Below are positions 25,579 to 37,306 of a stretch of DNA of 64,000 nt, one piece after another. The stretch covers positions 62,001 to 126,000 of the forward strand of contig BLAL01000004.1 of NCBI GenBank assembly GCA_015698045.1. The letters run 5' to 3'. A model generated the notes under the pieces. It was not told the DNA's origin and did not search any database. It was given only the letters and a program-made list of their open reading frames with translations. Positions within the stretch are counted from its first letter, which is position 1; each line of letters opens with the position of its first letter. Both the position numbers and the translations under genes were made by a program. Source of the stretch: Rhizophagus clarus. Taxonomy: Eukaryota; Glomeromycota; Glomeromycetes; Glomerales; Glomeraceae.

Positions 25579-27265
25579 TAAAGTTGCCTGCCAAAACTAA
25601 AGAGTTTCAACATGTCGAAATTGTCGAAACTATTTCGACATTTCGACATTGGCCTTCCGATTTGTCAAAATGCCGAAATAGTTTTGACATGTTGAAATTG
25701 TCAAAACTATTTCATCACGTGATATATATAATATATACATATTGTTAATTTAACGAAAAAAACCGTTTTGTAACGGTTTTTTAAGTATTTAATAAAAAAC
25801 GTTGTGAAACGTTTTTTATTTTTTAATTTTTAAACAAAAAAAACCATTTCGCAACGGTTTTTCAAGCATTTAATAAAAAACGTTGCGAAACGTTTTTTAT
25901 TTTTGATTTTTTAAACGAAAAATGCAACGTTTTTCAAGCTTTTTTTTTAACTTAGAAAAAAAAACCGTTTCGCAACGGTTTTTCAAGTATTTAATAAAAA
26001 ATATTGCGAAACGTTTTTTATTTTTTTAACTTAAAAAAAACCATTTCGCAACGGTATTTAATAAAAAATATTGCGAACCATTTTTTATTTTTGATTTTTT
26101 AAACAAAAAAAAACCATTTCGCAACGGTATTTAATAAAAAACGTTGCAAAACGTTTTTTATTTTTGATTTTTTAAACAAAAAAAAACCATTTCACAACGG
26201 TATTTAATAAAAAACGTTGCAAAACGTTTTTTATTTTTGATTTTTTAAGCGAAAAACGCAACGTTTTTCAAGCTTTTTTTTTAACTTAGAAAAAAAACCG
26301 TTTCGCAACGGTTTTTCAATTATTTAATAAAAAACGTTGCGAAATGTTTTTTATTTTTTTAACTTAAAAAAAAACCATTTCGCAACAGTTTTTCAAGTAT
26401 TTAATAAAAAACGTTGCGAAACATTTTTTATTTTTGATTTTTTAAACAAAAAAAACTGTTTCGCAACAGTTTTTCAAGTATTTAAAAAAAAACGTTGCGA
26501 AATGTTTTTTATTTTTGATTTTTTAAACAAAAAAAACCATTTCGCAACAGTTTTTCAAGTATTTAAAAAAAAACGTTGCGAAACATTTTTTATTTTTGAT
26601 TTTTTAAACAAAAAAAACCGTTTTGCAATGGTTTTTCAATTATTTAATAAAAAACGTTGCAAAACATTTTTTATTTTTGATTTTTAAGCGAAAAATGCAA
26701 CGTTTTTCAAGCTTTTTTTTTTAACTTAGAAAAAAAAACCGTTTCACAACAGTTTTCAATTATTTAATAAAAAATGTTGCGAAATGTTTTTTATTTTTTT
26801 AACTTAAAAAAAAACTGTTTCACAACGGTTTTTCGATTATTTAATAAAAACGTTGCGAAACGTTTTTTATTTTTGAATTTTTAAGCAAAAAAAACCATTT
26901 CGCAACGAGTTTTCAAGCTTTTTTAACTTAAAAAAAAAACCGTTTCACAACAGTTTTTCAAGCATTTAATAAAAAATGGTGCGAAACGTTTTTTATTTTT
27001 TAACTTAAAGAAAAAAAACTGTTGCACAATGGTTTTTCAATTATATAATAAAAAACGTTGCAAACGTTTCTTATTTTTGAATTTTTATTATAATGAATGA
27101 AACCCGTTGCGAAACATTGTGATTTTACTTTCAGCAGTTTCGACATGTCGAAACTAGTTTCGACAATTTCAACGTGTCAAAACTATTTCGGCATTTCGGC
27201 ATTTCGACATATTTTAGGTTTTGACATTTCGACATTGGCCAATTGAGTTTCAGCAGGCAACTTTA
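25579..27265. mobile_element. Non-autonomous element with an 80-bp satellite interior (element B)
   Basis: Both ends are TAAAGTTGCCTGC in inverted orientation, flanked by identical 8-bp duplications ATCAGGGC (25571-25578 and 27266-27273). Just inside each end are repeated TTTCGACATxTCGAAA motifs. About 25755-27115 is a satellite array. There is no coding capacity apart from chance frames through the array. It lies between coding blocks of the large minus-strand pseudogene, probably in an intron. A partial copy of its right end is at 712-897. Confidence 0.85.
25755..27115. repeat. Satellite of alternating CGTTGCGAAACG / CGTTTCGCAACG units
   Basis: Roughly 15-17 units of about 75-85 bp. Each has AACCGTTTCGCAACGGTTTTT followed, after TATTTAATAAAA, by AACGTTGCGAAACGTTTTTT and an AT-rich spacer. 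Each half is itself close to a palindrome, and the two halves are inverted versions of the same core, so the array could fold into serial hairpins. Variation is mostly C/T and G/A at CG sites (TTTCGCAAC, TTTCACAAC, TTTTGCAAT). Confidence 0.85.
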
Positions 27266-28082
27266 ATCAGGGCTTTTGTAGGTTTTGTATTCAATGTACT
27301 AAAATAATAAAATATAATTACCTTCTGATATCATTAATTGTTCTTTACCAAAAAGAGGTGACTCTGCCCATAAGGTACCATGCCAGTACTCTGATTTTAT
27401 TTTTAAATCAACACCAGGACCAAAATACATTTTCTTGACCAATGATGGATTGTTAAGAACATTCCAAATAATATTACTTATTAAAAGTTGATATGCTATC
27501 TTTGAATCCCTAGAAGTTGAGGGTGTTTTTTTTGATGAGATTGAGATAGATTTTGCTGATATTGAGAGAAGAGAAAGTCGTTCCCTCCATGTTCAAAATC
27601 TCCAGATATTTTTTACAATATGATCTCTATTAAATTCTGGTCTCATGATAATGTTAGCGAGATTTTCATATGCACTTGTTGAAATATTGTGCTTGTGAAT
27701 CCAACAAAATAAGGCGGCAGTAGTTAAATCTTGAAAATATGATGTGAAAAGATGGTAACTTATCTTTAGCCAACGCTGCATCAATGAATAGTCTTTCTTC
27801 TAATGAGGTATTATTGTCATCTAAAGAAGATGTTGCATAATCTTCATCACTTTCTGATGACATTAGATAGTCACTTTCTGAGGATATTAGATAGTTACTT
27901 TCTGAGGACATTAGATAATCACTTTCTTCATGTTGTTCTAAATCACTTCGTTGTCCTAAATGATCATTGTCACTTTGTTCAAAGTAATCATCATCGCCTT
28001 GTTGTTCCAAATAATCATGATCATTATTATTATTATTATGCTCTTTTCTGTTAATATTACCATCTTCAAAATTTTGTAACAT

Positions 28083-29453
28083 TATTTTGATGCTATCATT
28101 ATCTGATAATATTACATCTTGTGGTTAGAAAAATATATTAGGTAATCTTCTAAAATTATTACGAATACAAAAAGGTAGTGTAGTAATATTCGCCTTTTGA
28201 TGTTTATTTTATAACATGGCTATAGTAATAAAATGAAATCAAAATGGTCATGTGCTTTTTATACGTATTTGATTCATGATATTTTCTGTCATTCTGTTAA
28301 TTACTTTTATATAGTATTTTCAATTGAATATTATAACATCATGGTCACAATACATAAATGGAAATTCAGGTCAGGTTAACAAATTTTTGGACAATTGATC
28401 AGAAAACTTTATTAATAGTGTTAATGGATACATTAGTTGACATGTTAATGATTGTGTATATAAAGAAATTTATTGAATTGTGACCATGGGGTATGGAAAC
28501 TTTGTTAGTTATTAGTTTATTGTCTGAATTGAGATATTAATGGTTATTGCATATAAAGAAATTTACTGGACATCATGGCCGCATGTATAGACAGAAATTT
28601 GGGTTAACAAATTTTTGCAGAAAACTTTATTAATGATTACATTAGTTTTTTGTCAGAAATGATATATTAACAATTATAAAGAAATTTTATACTAATGGTT
28701 ACATTATTTCTTTGTCTGGAATTTTAGACAATGATCTGAAAAATTGGAAGAAAGTTTAATGAATGTCATGACCGCAGAACATAAACAGAAACTTGGGTCT
28801 GAGCAATGATCTATACGTTAATAGTAAGAAACTTTATATGAATAATAGCATGTTAACATTGTCCAAAATGATGTATTAGTAGTTATAAAAAAATTTTATA
28901 TTTTAGGCAGTAATCTGAAATTGATGTTAATAGAAGAAAATTTAATGAATGTCGTGATCGCATAATACAAATGGAAATTTTTACATTGTTCATGGTAATT
29001 AACAGAAGTTTTTGAGTAATTATACGAATTGTTAATAGGTACTGTATATTCATAGTATATTAACAGAAATTTTGAGCAATGATCTAAAAAACTGACGTAT
29101 TAACAGAAGAAACTCTTACAAATTTTTCTTACGTGATTTCAATTTATTAAATTTTAAAAATTTTAATTTATTAATTTAAAAAATAAGCAGTATCACATTT
29201 AAACAAGACTATAATAAATAACATTTTTCAAACAGTATAATACATAATATTGATATATAAGAACTGATATAGTATATACACTTCGTAAATATAATGTTTA
29301 CATTCATTGATCTTTTTTTTAATGATTAGCTTTATTTATATCCATTCTAAGGATCATGATATTAAATTTTTTCCAAAATTTCCGCATAGAGAAGAACTAT
29401 AATATAAGTTGTTACAAAAGTTATATTGATGCATTTTTAAGTAAAAAATAAAC
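28083..29453. repeat. Left arm of a long inverted repeat
   Basis: About 28300-29000 is internally repetitive (units of about 140-150 bp with GAAACTTTATTAATG, GTTACATTAG, CATAAACAGAAACTTGGGT). It matches the reverse complement of about 30240-30930, for example CAGTAATCTGAAATTGATG versus its inverted counterpart, and ATGTTAACATTGTCCAAAAT at about 28858 versus about 30375. The arms enclose the decayed ORF at 29454-30122. No clear target duplication was found. 29130-29450 is AT-rich. Confidence 0.7.
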
Positions 29454-30122
29454 TTATTCATAACATAAAATACATGTAATCATCAATAATAACGATTAGT
29501 ATATAAAAATAATATTATATGATGGATTTTCTCACAGCTGTAATTTCAATATAATCCTTCCATAACAACAAATGCTTCCTAAATATAAACTCATTATCCA
29601 CAAACCACAACATCTTGTTTTTTATTCAATAATCAAGTAAAATTCTTCTCATGGTATTATTTGGGTTATATTTTTTCGTATGATAAAGTATAGCAAAATC
29701 ACTTGATATTCCATACCCTAACTTTTCTGATATAGCTTTTTAAATAAACTGTAAGAACTAGTTCGTAGGATTGTCAAATCAATTTGTTCTTTTCTATATT
29801 CTTCTCCCCAAAAGATATTAACTTTTATGTTAATGTTTTTGACAGGACGCCAAGTTTTTTTGTCTGGTATAACAATATTTGATGTTGAGCATAAGTCATA
29901 TGAAATTGAATTTGATTGAGATCATGACTTGGTATTTCCTTATGAAAGAATTACAGCCATCAGATCATCTTTTGAATATATTTTTCTTCTTTCATATGAC
30001 TTCTTGTTGTGATGAATTCTTTTAGATTTGTAAATATTTAGCTTTGAAAAGATTTTCTTTAGTGATAATTTAATAGACCTTGTCAAATTCTCATTGATTA
30101 AAGACTTTATTTTATTAGACAT
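29454..30122 (-). pseudogene. Unknown ORF, single frame with several stops
   Basis: From ATG at 30122 (MSNKIKSLINENLTRSIKLS) one frame runs about 223 codons to 29454 without any indel, broken only by about seven stops (TAA, TGA, TAG). Each stop is one C:G to T:A change from a sense codon (for example ILS-stop-GN, P-stop-EEF, QL-stop-ENPS). The N-terminal half is basic (KLNIYKSKRIHHNKKSYER). A middle part reads DKKTWRPVKNINIKVNIFWG and the end CCGLWIMSLYLGSICCYGRI. I do not recognise the family. It sits between the inverted arms at 28300-29000 and 30240-30930 and may be the cargo or former transposase of that element. Confidence 0.6.
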
Positions 30123-31082
30123 TCTTTGAAATAGCAAATATAATCGTGTAAAATTTTTGAAATAATAAAGTTGTAATCAGAAGTAAAGATGATTTATATA
30201 TATACTAAACCAAATAAATTTCTGTAAAAAAATTAACAAATCACCCAAAAATTTGAATTCCAAATTTCCATTTGTGTTCTGCGATCTTGACATTTATTAA
30301 ACTTCCTTCTGTTAATAAGGATCACTGCCTAAAATATAAAATTTCTTTATAACCACTAATACGTCATTTTGGACAATGTTAACATGCCATTATTCATATA
30401 AAGTTTCTTACCATTAACGCATAGATCATTACCTAGATCCAAGTTTCCATTTATATTCTGCAGTCACGACATTCTTTATAACTGCTAATACGTCATTTCA
30501 GACAATGATGTTAACACACTATTGTTCATATAAAGTTTCTTACTGTTAATGCGTGAATTATTGCCCAAAAATTTCTGTTAATTATCATAAACAAATGAAC
30601 AAAGAACTAATGTAACCATTAACAAAGTTAAGTCCTGACCAAAAATTTATTTACCCAGATTTCTGATTATATAAATGTAACTGTTAACATGTCTGAATAA
30701 TGTAACCATTGATATAAAACTTTTTTATAACCATTAACACGTCAATTTGAATAAAGAACTAATGCAATCATTAACCTTTTTTCTGATCAATTGCCAAACT
30801 CAAATTTGTTAACTCAGATTTCTGTTTATATGCTATTTAATAAATTTCTTTATATGCAACCGTTAAAGTCCCAATTCAGACTAGGAACTAATGTAACCAT
30901 TAATAAAATATTTTTTTTTAATAATTGGAAAAAATCTTTATAAATAAAAATGATGTAGCATTTATTTTTCATCAGAAATCTCTTCTATTTCTATATGTTA
31001 CCATTAGTATAGTAGTATCAATACCGTAATCTTACTTTGTTAACTGTTAGCACAATATCAATATCACTTTACTTTATTTATC
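30123..31082. repeat. Right arm of a long inverted repeat
   Basis: About 30240-30930 is the reverse-oriented counterpart of the 28300-29000 arm, with units such as CATATAAAGTTTCTTACCAT and TGTAACCATTAA. The last 150 bp before 31083 is AT-rich and non-repetitive. Confidence 0.7.
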
Positions 31083-31830
31083 ATGATTAAACGCAAAGAA
31101 GTAACAAGAAAAGGTAATATTATTATGATTTATATTTTTTCAGTTGTAAAGGAATTGTGTCTTAATATTATTGTAATGATGCTAAAGGCAAGAGTACAGC
31201 AGCAAAAAGTACAAAAATTATTTGTATATACAGCCCTGATTCTCAAAAAGACGCTACAAGTTCTAAGATAAATATTACCAATTTATGTAATTATAATAAG
31301 GAAAGGAGAGCAAAAGAGAATGAATATGAACAAGATAATTTGGATAGACAAGATGAAGATATCGAAGAAGAGGAGGAAGATGATAGACAAGATGATGATT
31401 TTACGAGACTTCTTGGTAAATACTTTAAAATTATTTTATTGTTTAATCAGAATAATATTTCTGTGAATTTTATTTAATAAATTTAATAAATTACTTTGTT
31501 ATGAATATTTTTTCTCAGAGTAAAATAAAGGAAATATTGAGAGAGAAAGAGAAAAGAAAAGGGGAGAGATAGAGAGGAGGGAGGAGGAAAAGAAAGAGAA
31601 AAAGAGAAGAGAGAAGAGAAATAATAATAATAGACAAAATAATCTTGCAAGACTTTTGGGTAAGTTGTAATATTTATTTTATTGTTCAATTGAAATAATA
31701 TTTATGCGAATCTTAAATTTACTGTTATAATGAATATTTTCCTTTAGAACAAGAAGAAAGAAATACTGAAAAGAGAAGAGAGAACAAAAGGAGAGAAAAT
31801 AATAAAGATACTTATTTTAATTTCGATTAA
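31083..31830 (+). pseudogene. Broken acidic gene with a tandemly duplicated exon-intron unit
   Basis: A frame near 31145-31411 encodes NDAKGKSTAAKSTKIICIY and then a Glu/Asp-rich stretch ending DDFTRLLG at a GTAAAT donor. A TAA lies in its start region. About 230 bp later a related exon ends NNLARLLG at a GTAAGT donor, followed by a similar intron and EQEERNTEKRREQ. Exon end, intron and next exon start are therefore duplicated (about 31378-31530 and 31630-31770). An A/G-rich stretch lies at 31520-31625. It may have been one gene with the fragments downstream of the pogo element at 32027, but this is not shown. Confidence 0.45.
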
Positions 31831-32026
31831 TAAAATTGAAATCACGTTTTTAAGAAAATTCACGAGAATTTTTCTTAATTTTTTTAATCAAAATTTCAAT
31901 TGTTAATTAAAATACACTTATTTTATGATTTTAAAGTTTTATATTAATCTTTGTTTATAAAAATTAATCCAATCAAGATTATACTGAATCACATGATTTG
32001 TCCTGCTTTAGATGACCCCTTAAATA

Positions 32027-34056
32027 CTGTACAGTTCCAAAATTAAGCACTGCTTTTTTACTATGGGAGTGCTTAATTTTGGGTAATTTTATAAAAAAAT
32101 GTTAAAGAAAATTTATTAAAATGCAAATTTCAATTTTAATTGTTTTAATGATCAACATACGTGTGTCATGTATCGTTATCATTTGTGTAATATAATGTGA
32201 ATTTATCATGAAAATACGAACGAATTCTATCACAAAACTTGTTTTATCTTGTTTTTTTTAAATCACGATATACCATCACAGAGAAATAAAAAGGAGATAG
32301 CTGTCAAACAAAAAAAAATTGCCTACAAACGTAAAAAAACTGCAAAGCACTGTTACAACTCATACTCACTTGAACAAAAGAGACAAGTTGTTGATTATGC
32401 CAAAAATAATAGAAGAAATGAGGCAGCAAGGCAGTTTGGCCTTGATAGCAGTATGATTGGTCACTGGGTAGAGGCAAGTAAGAGCTGGGTAACAGAACTG
32501 AACCAAAATTGCAAGCGAGTTGGTTCAGGTCGAGCTGTTTTTTACCCTGAAGCAAAAAAAAAATTGTATAAGTGGATAATTGAACAGAGAAAAATAGGAT
32601 TAGGAGTTACTTATGCAATTGCTCGAATTAAAATGATGGAAATTTTAAAGGGACCTGAGATGATACATCTTTATGGAAATTCAGTAGAATGTTTCAAAAC
32701 TTCAAATCATTGGATGTTTGCTTTCATGAAAAGATTCAATTTTTCTCGGTAATGACGTACCAAAATTTCACAAAAACTTCTATCACAAACTAATAAATTG
32801 TTAAAAAATTTTTATCAGTATATTATTCGCCTTAGAGCAGAAAAATCCTTCAAACTATCCAACATTCTTAACATGGATGAAATACCTGTCTGGTTCGATA
32901 TGGCAGAAAATTTTATGATTGTTTAGACAGGTGAAAGAACAATCTATATACGTGAAACTGGAAATAAAAAAAATAGATTTACGGTTGTTCTAACCTGTGC
33001 TGCAGGTAAAAATCATTTTACAATATTTATGGTACCTAGATTTTAATCAAAAATGGATTTTAATTTTATTTTATTAAAAAAAATTTTTATTTAGATGGAA
33101 CAAAATTTCCGCCTATTTGTATCTTTAAAGGAAAAAAATTACCACGTAATAAACAAGATCTAATTCCATCAGGTGTTATTGTCTGGTTCTAACAAAATGA
33201 TTGGATGGATTCCAACTTGATGATAGATTATATTGATTATATCAATAAGTCAAGAACTGATAGTAAATTCAAGACCCCAATGATGATGGTATATGATTCT
33301 TTCAAAGGGCACCTAGAAGAATCAGTCCAAAAAAATTTCATGAGAATGGTATAGATTTGGCAGTTATTTCAGGTGGGTTGACAAGTGTTTGTCAAACACT
33401 TGATGTTGCAATTAATAAACCCTTCAAGAATAACCTTCGTAAGGAATGGCATTTGTGGATGGTGAATGGTGGTGCTGGAGAGACTTCTGCTGGTAATCTA
33501 CGACATGCTAGGTTAAGTGATGTTTGTGGATGGGTGAAATGATCATGGAACAATATTCCAGATGAAGTGATTATCCAATCCTTCAAAACATGTAAAATAT
33601 CAAATTCTTTAAATGAATTAATAAAATATGAATTTGAGATGGAATTTGATAAAGAAAATGAAGAGGAACTTGAGATAGATATGCATAATTCACAAGCTAG
33701 GTAATTTTAAACTATACATTTTCTTAATCTATTTGCATTAATTAACTTTCATTGTATTTCACAGTTACGAAGAAATTACTTTAAAAGATGATCCATTTTT
33801 TGAAATTAAATTAAATCTTACTATATATAATGATAATGAATTTGTTTATTCTAATGAAAGCGGTTTAAATGATGATAATTAATAGTAATATAATGTTGTT
33901 TTTTTACTGTACATATAAACCAAATAAAGAACAATTCGTTTATTGTCAATTTTAAAGTTAAAATTAAATGTATCGGAAAGGGTACTTATTTTTGGGTACT
34001 ATATAAATCATGGGGGTGCTTATTTTTGGGGAGTGCTTAATTTTGGAATCATACGG
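32027..34056 (+). mobile_element. pogo/Tc1-type DNA transposon
   Basis: Inverted ends CTGTACAGTTCCAAAATTAA (left) and, reversed, CCGTATGATTCCAAAATTAA (right), both continuing GCACT, are flanked by TA at 32025-32026 and 34057-34058, the target duplication of this superfamily. GTGCTTAATTTTGG also recurs just inside the left end, and GGGTACTTATTTTTGGGTAC just inside the right end, as inner repeats. The interior is a decayed transposase on the plus strand. Length 2030 bp. Confidence 0.88.
32249..33882 (+). pseudogene. pogo-like DD35D transposase, decayed
   Basis: Open N-terminal part 32249-32749: a helix-turn-helix region SYSLEQKRQVVDYAKNN with RRNEAARQFGLDSSMIGHWV, then a CENP-B-type segment (AVFYPEAKKKLYKWI). 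After an intron near 32752-32818 come the first catalytic Asp in NMDEIPVWFDMAENF, the second in VYDSFKGHLEESV (~33290) and the third in CQTLDVAINKPF (~33400), spaced as DD35D when a lost A at 33331-33337 is allowed for. The C-terminus is acidic. Premature stops (MIV-stop-TGE, WF-stop-QND, VK-stop-SWN) fit C to T changes at CAG, CAA and CGA. The copy is inactive. Confidence 0.82.
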
Positions 34057-34058
34057 TA

Positions 34059-35327
34059 GACAAAAATAACTTTATCGCATAAATTTATTGTTACATAAAC
34101 ATTTCTTGTTGATGTAATATCTCTTTTTAACGAATTTTTTTTCAATTTAAATATTAAAACTATATGCAAGAAAAATAAAAAAATATGTTCAAATAAAAGT
34201 AAGTTTATTTATTTTATTTTATTTTTAGAAGAGGAGTTATTACAGTCTAGTATAATAAGAGAGGTACTGAAGTATGAAAAACTAATAAAGGTGTGTTAGA
34301 TCGGTAAATAATCATTTCATAGGGGGACCCTGCCCTTCGATATGACTATTCAGATAAATAGAACTACGCTAGATAACTAAAACAAACTAAGAAAGAAGAA
34401 AAATAGAACTAGTATATTCTATTATACTAACAGCGATAGCAAAGGGATTATATAATGAATAAAACAAATCAGATGTTTTAATAAGGGAAGAACAGAGAAA
34501 TCTATATATAATGATTTAATCCAAGGGATATTATGCCAGAAATTAAAGGAGCTAGTAAGGTAAATCCAAAGTATAGAAATATGTTTAAATAAAAGAATTT
34601 CTTAACAAAATATTCTTAATATAAAAATTTGCTCACGTGAATTTTAGTTGATTTCAAAAAGAATGACAGGAACTGAAAGAAGCTTCCTCATTCTCTAAGT
34701 AAACTATTCTCCCCTAATGTCATTTAAAAAATTGTGATTTCTTTAATGAAGAGTTAACCATCACAATGATTTATTCTTGATCAGAATCTTGCTACATTTT
34801 CATTTGGTCCTTGCTTAAGTAATTCCATTTGCTCAATCTATCAAAGGTAAACTGAATATATTAATCTAATTATCTACAAATCTAATTACTACAAATTTTA
34901 TATATGATTATTATGTATAAAAAAAATTATTCCAAAATTATTTATTAATCTAATTAATTACATTATTTTCTACAAATCTAATTATGTAACTACAAACTTA
35001 TTTCTATAAATCTTCAGTATGATCACAAATCTAATTACGAATTCCAGAAAAATGGTCTTTTTTATATATGAGTAAAAGATACATTAATCTACAAATCTAA
35101 TGATGTAATTACAAATCTATTTTTTTATAATTTAAATCTGAATTTTTTTTCTATGCAAAAAAAATCTATTTTATTTTATTTTTTTTTTGTACTCTTAGAA
35201 AGAAAAATTCTTTGATTATTTCTTATTTTTGCACCCTTTTAACATTTGCGATTTTGCAACTTTGCTTTCTAAGATGTTGTCTTTCTTGCAACAATAACAA
35301 CAACATCATCATCATCAAATATTTTCA
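34059..35327. other. AT-rich stretch with one exon-like fragment
   Basis: About 34230-34292 looks like an exon (after TTTTTAG, reading EELLQSSIIREVLKYEKLIK, then GTGTGT). The rest is AT-rich, with loose repeats of TCTAATTA and TACAAATCTAATTA at 34850-35110. No complete gene is supported. Confidence 0.35.
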
Positions 35328-37118
35328 ATGTCATACAAAACTAATGAAGATACTAATGATAACAACGAAGGAGATAATGCCAAAGGCGAAGATGATAATG
35401 ACAATGACGAAATTGATAAAGGTATATAAAAAATTAGCAATTTATGATTAACTAAATGTTATAAAGAAAAATTTAACATATATTTCTTACACAGAAATAT
35501 CATACAAAAATGATTATGAAAGCGACAAAATTGATGATAATTTAATAAATTTAATAATCTGAACAAATGCCAAACTTAAAGAGTTTAGCTATAAAAACCT
35601 AATTATAAACTGTAGCTCAGATGTTATACGAATTGGAAAAGATTCTGGTAGTGCAATTGAAGTCAATTTAAATAATCAATGGAATACTGATATGGATCAT
35701 TATTCTGCTCAAGAAGAACATACAGGATATAGTTTTTCGACTACTACCAGCAAATTTACAGCTCAAGGAGAACGTGAAAGATGTAATTTTTCAAATACTG
35801 GCAGCAAACTTACAAATGTTAGAAAATTTACAATTTATAAAGGTAAATAATAAGTTTTGGTAAAAAAATTTATTTAATATATTAACATTATTTTCTAGAA
35901 TTGTCTATAAGTTGTGTAAAGATGGGAGAGTCACTTTTTACGCTTTTACAACATATATACAAACTTCTTACTCCTTCCCCAATAGCTGATATGTTACAAA
36001 TTTGTGATCATGATCAATATCAGGTTATATTGTTATGACATTTATCTAGGATTAATAATGTTAATAAATTTTACAATTCTGGCATTTTTTTGATAAATGA
36101 TGACAGTAAATCATCTTGACATTCGCTTAGTTATATTTTAGATGGTGATATGACTCTAGAAGAAAATAGCACACAAACAGCAGGTGAAGATTCATATACA
36201 TAGTACAGGTATGAATGATTTAATTTAATTAATACCTAACTAATCTTTTTTTTTATTTAGGTCATTCACTCAGTTATTTTTTAAATAATGATCAAGAAGA
36301 GCCGCTAGTTTCAACAAGTAGTCATTGGACCAAAGAATTAGGAAAAAACAGTAAAAATTCATATAATACAAGTGCAATGATTTATTATTATGATTTGAGT
36401 AGTAGCTGTTCATTTAACTAATCTCATTCTTTCTGACCTATTATTTCATAGTAGATTTTATATCATTACTACAACGACCATCAGAAGAATATAAAACTGA
36501 AATAAAAGCTGCTTGTTCTAAACTGTCAAAAAATATTCTTGACATTTATGAAACTTCGTTGAAAAAAGAAATACAAACAGACTATATAAAAAGAGATCAA
36601 TTTTGTTATTGTCTAAAAATATTACGACATTTTCAAATTCTAGAAACGTATTTTAAAATATATTATGAACAGAACAAAGGACAAACAATCAAGACTAATG
36701 TTATAAGAAGTATAATAAAAAGTGGTAAAGGACATAATCAGCATTTGAAGTTAATAGAAAGTAAGTTAAAATTAATAATCCAAAGAGCCAAATATATGAA
36801 AAGATTATTAATTTTGGCAAATAATAATTATAATATATTTGACGCTTTTCCTGATCTTAACACCACTTTTTTTCTGCAAATCGCATGAACACTTATAATT
36901 ATAAACGTTGATTAATATTAGTTCAAACCAATAATTTAGTTAATACTAATGAAGGAAGAAGATTATATGAAAAATATAAGAAAAAATGTAAAAGAGAAAA
37001 GTATGAATCTTTAAGAAATTTATATATTGGCATGAATAGAAAAAATGATTTATTAGAAAATGAAATTAATGATGAGAAGGATGAGGAGGATGAAGAAAGG
37101 ATAGATTTATTATTTTAA
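35328..37118 (+). pseudogene. Unknown multi-exon gene with C-terminal basic helical region, decayed
   Basis: Exons by splice signals: 35328-35421 (ATG; MSYKTNEDTNDNNEGDNAKG), 35495-35842, about 35899-36210, about 36262-36399, and about 36452-37118. The first exon is acidic. The second encodes SSDVIRIGKDSGSAIEVNL and EEHTGYSFSTTTSKFTAQGE. The last encodes FISLLQRPSEEYKTEIKAAC, IKRDQFCYCLKILRHFQIL and an acidic tail ending ERIDLLF. Exons 1-3 keep phase. Stops within otherwise open frames (LII-stop-TNAK, KSS-stop-HSL, KR-stop-LILV) fit C:G to T:A changes. I do not recognise a domain; it looks like a member of a repeated family. Confidence 0.5.
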
Positions 37119-37306
37119 ATATTTTTTAGTCTTGAATGCTTATATTATACAATATATTATTAATGCAATGTCAAATAATTTTAAATTTTTAAAATTAAAG
37201 CTTTAGATTTTATGTTAATAAAAAATAACATTAATTCAATATATTATATAATAAATTAGATAAAAATATGCTTTTCTGCTAATTTTTTATATAACCTTAT
37301 TTATAT

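Larger units (their letters stand above)
17295..28082 (-). pseudogene. Large transposase-like protein gene, split by at least four inserted elements
   Basis: Minus-strand coding blocks: 27322-28082, 25288-25503, 22998-23715, 22699-22938, 21479-21531, 18226-18330 and 17295-18147. The N-terminus is acidic with repeated SESDYLMS. Later conserved-looking blocks are FNRDHIVKNIWRF, GTLWAESPLFGKEQ, LSGEVWLQDK, FRNVYHSLGSVYVQFENM, QGNDMAGVLRHN, TPQDVYHVIAGKIG, FIKVWKSFEKPKKW, NLHINVHLPMHTKTY and a C-terminal BAH-like stretch, LHIGNIITIHEENNGEYYAI. These match, by memory, a multi-copy glomeromycete transposase-like family (EnSpm/Plavaka-like is a guess). In-frame stops (for example HL-stop-TPQ, IG-stop-LF, WRF-stop-TW, FC-stop-IH) fit C:G to T:A changes. 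There are at least two frameshifts (near 27750 and 17960). Confidence 0.7.

Noticed and set aside
26337-26687. A 116-codon open frame (repeats of FFIFDFLNKKN)
   Set aside because: It is a readthrough of the satellite array inside element B and tracks the DNA repeat exactly.
30123-31082. Arm repeats interpreted as a tandem gene family
   Set aside because: No frames are conserved between units; only the inverted match to 28300-29000 is consistent.
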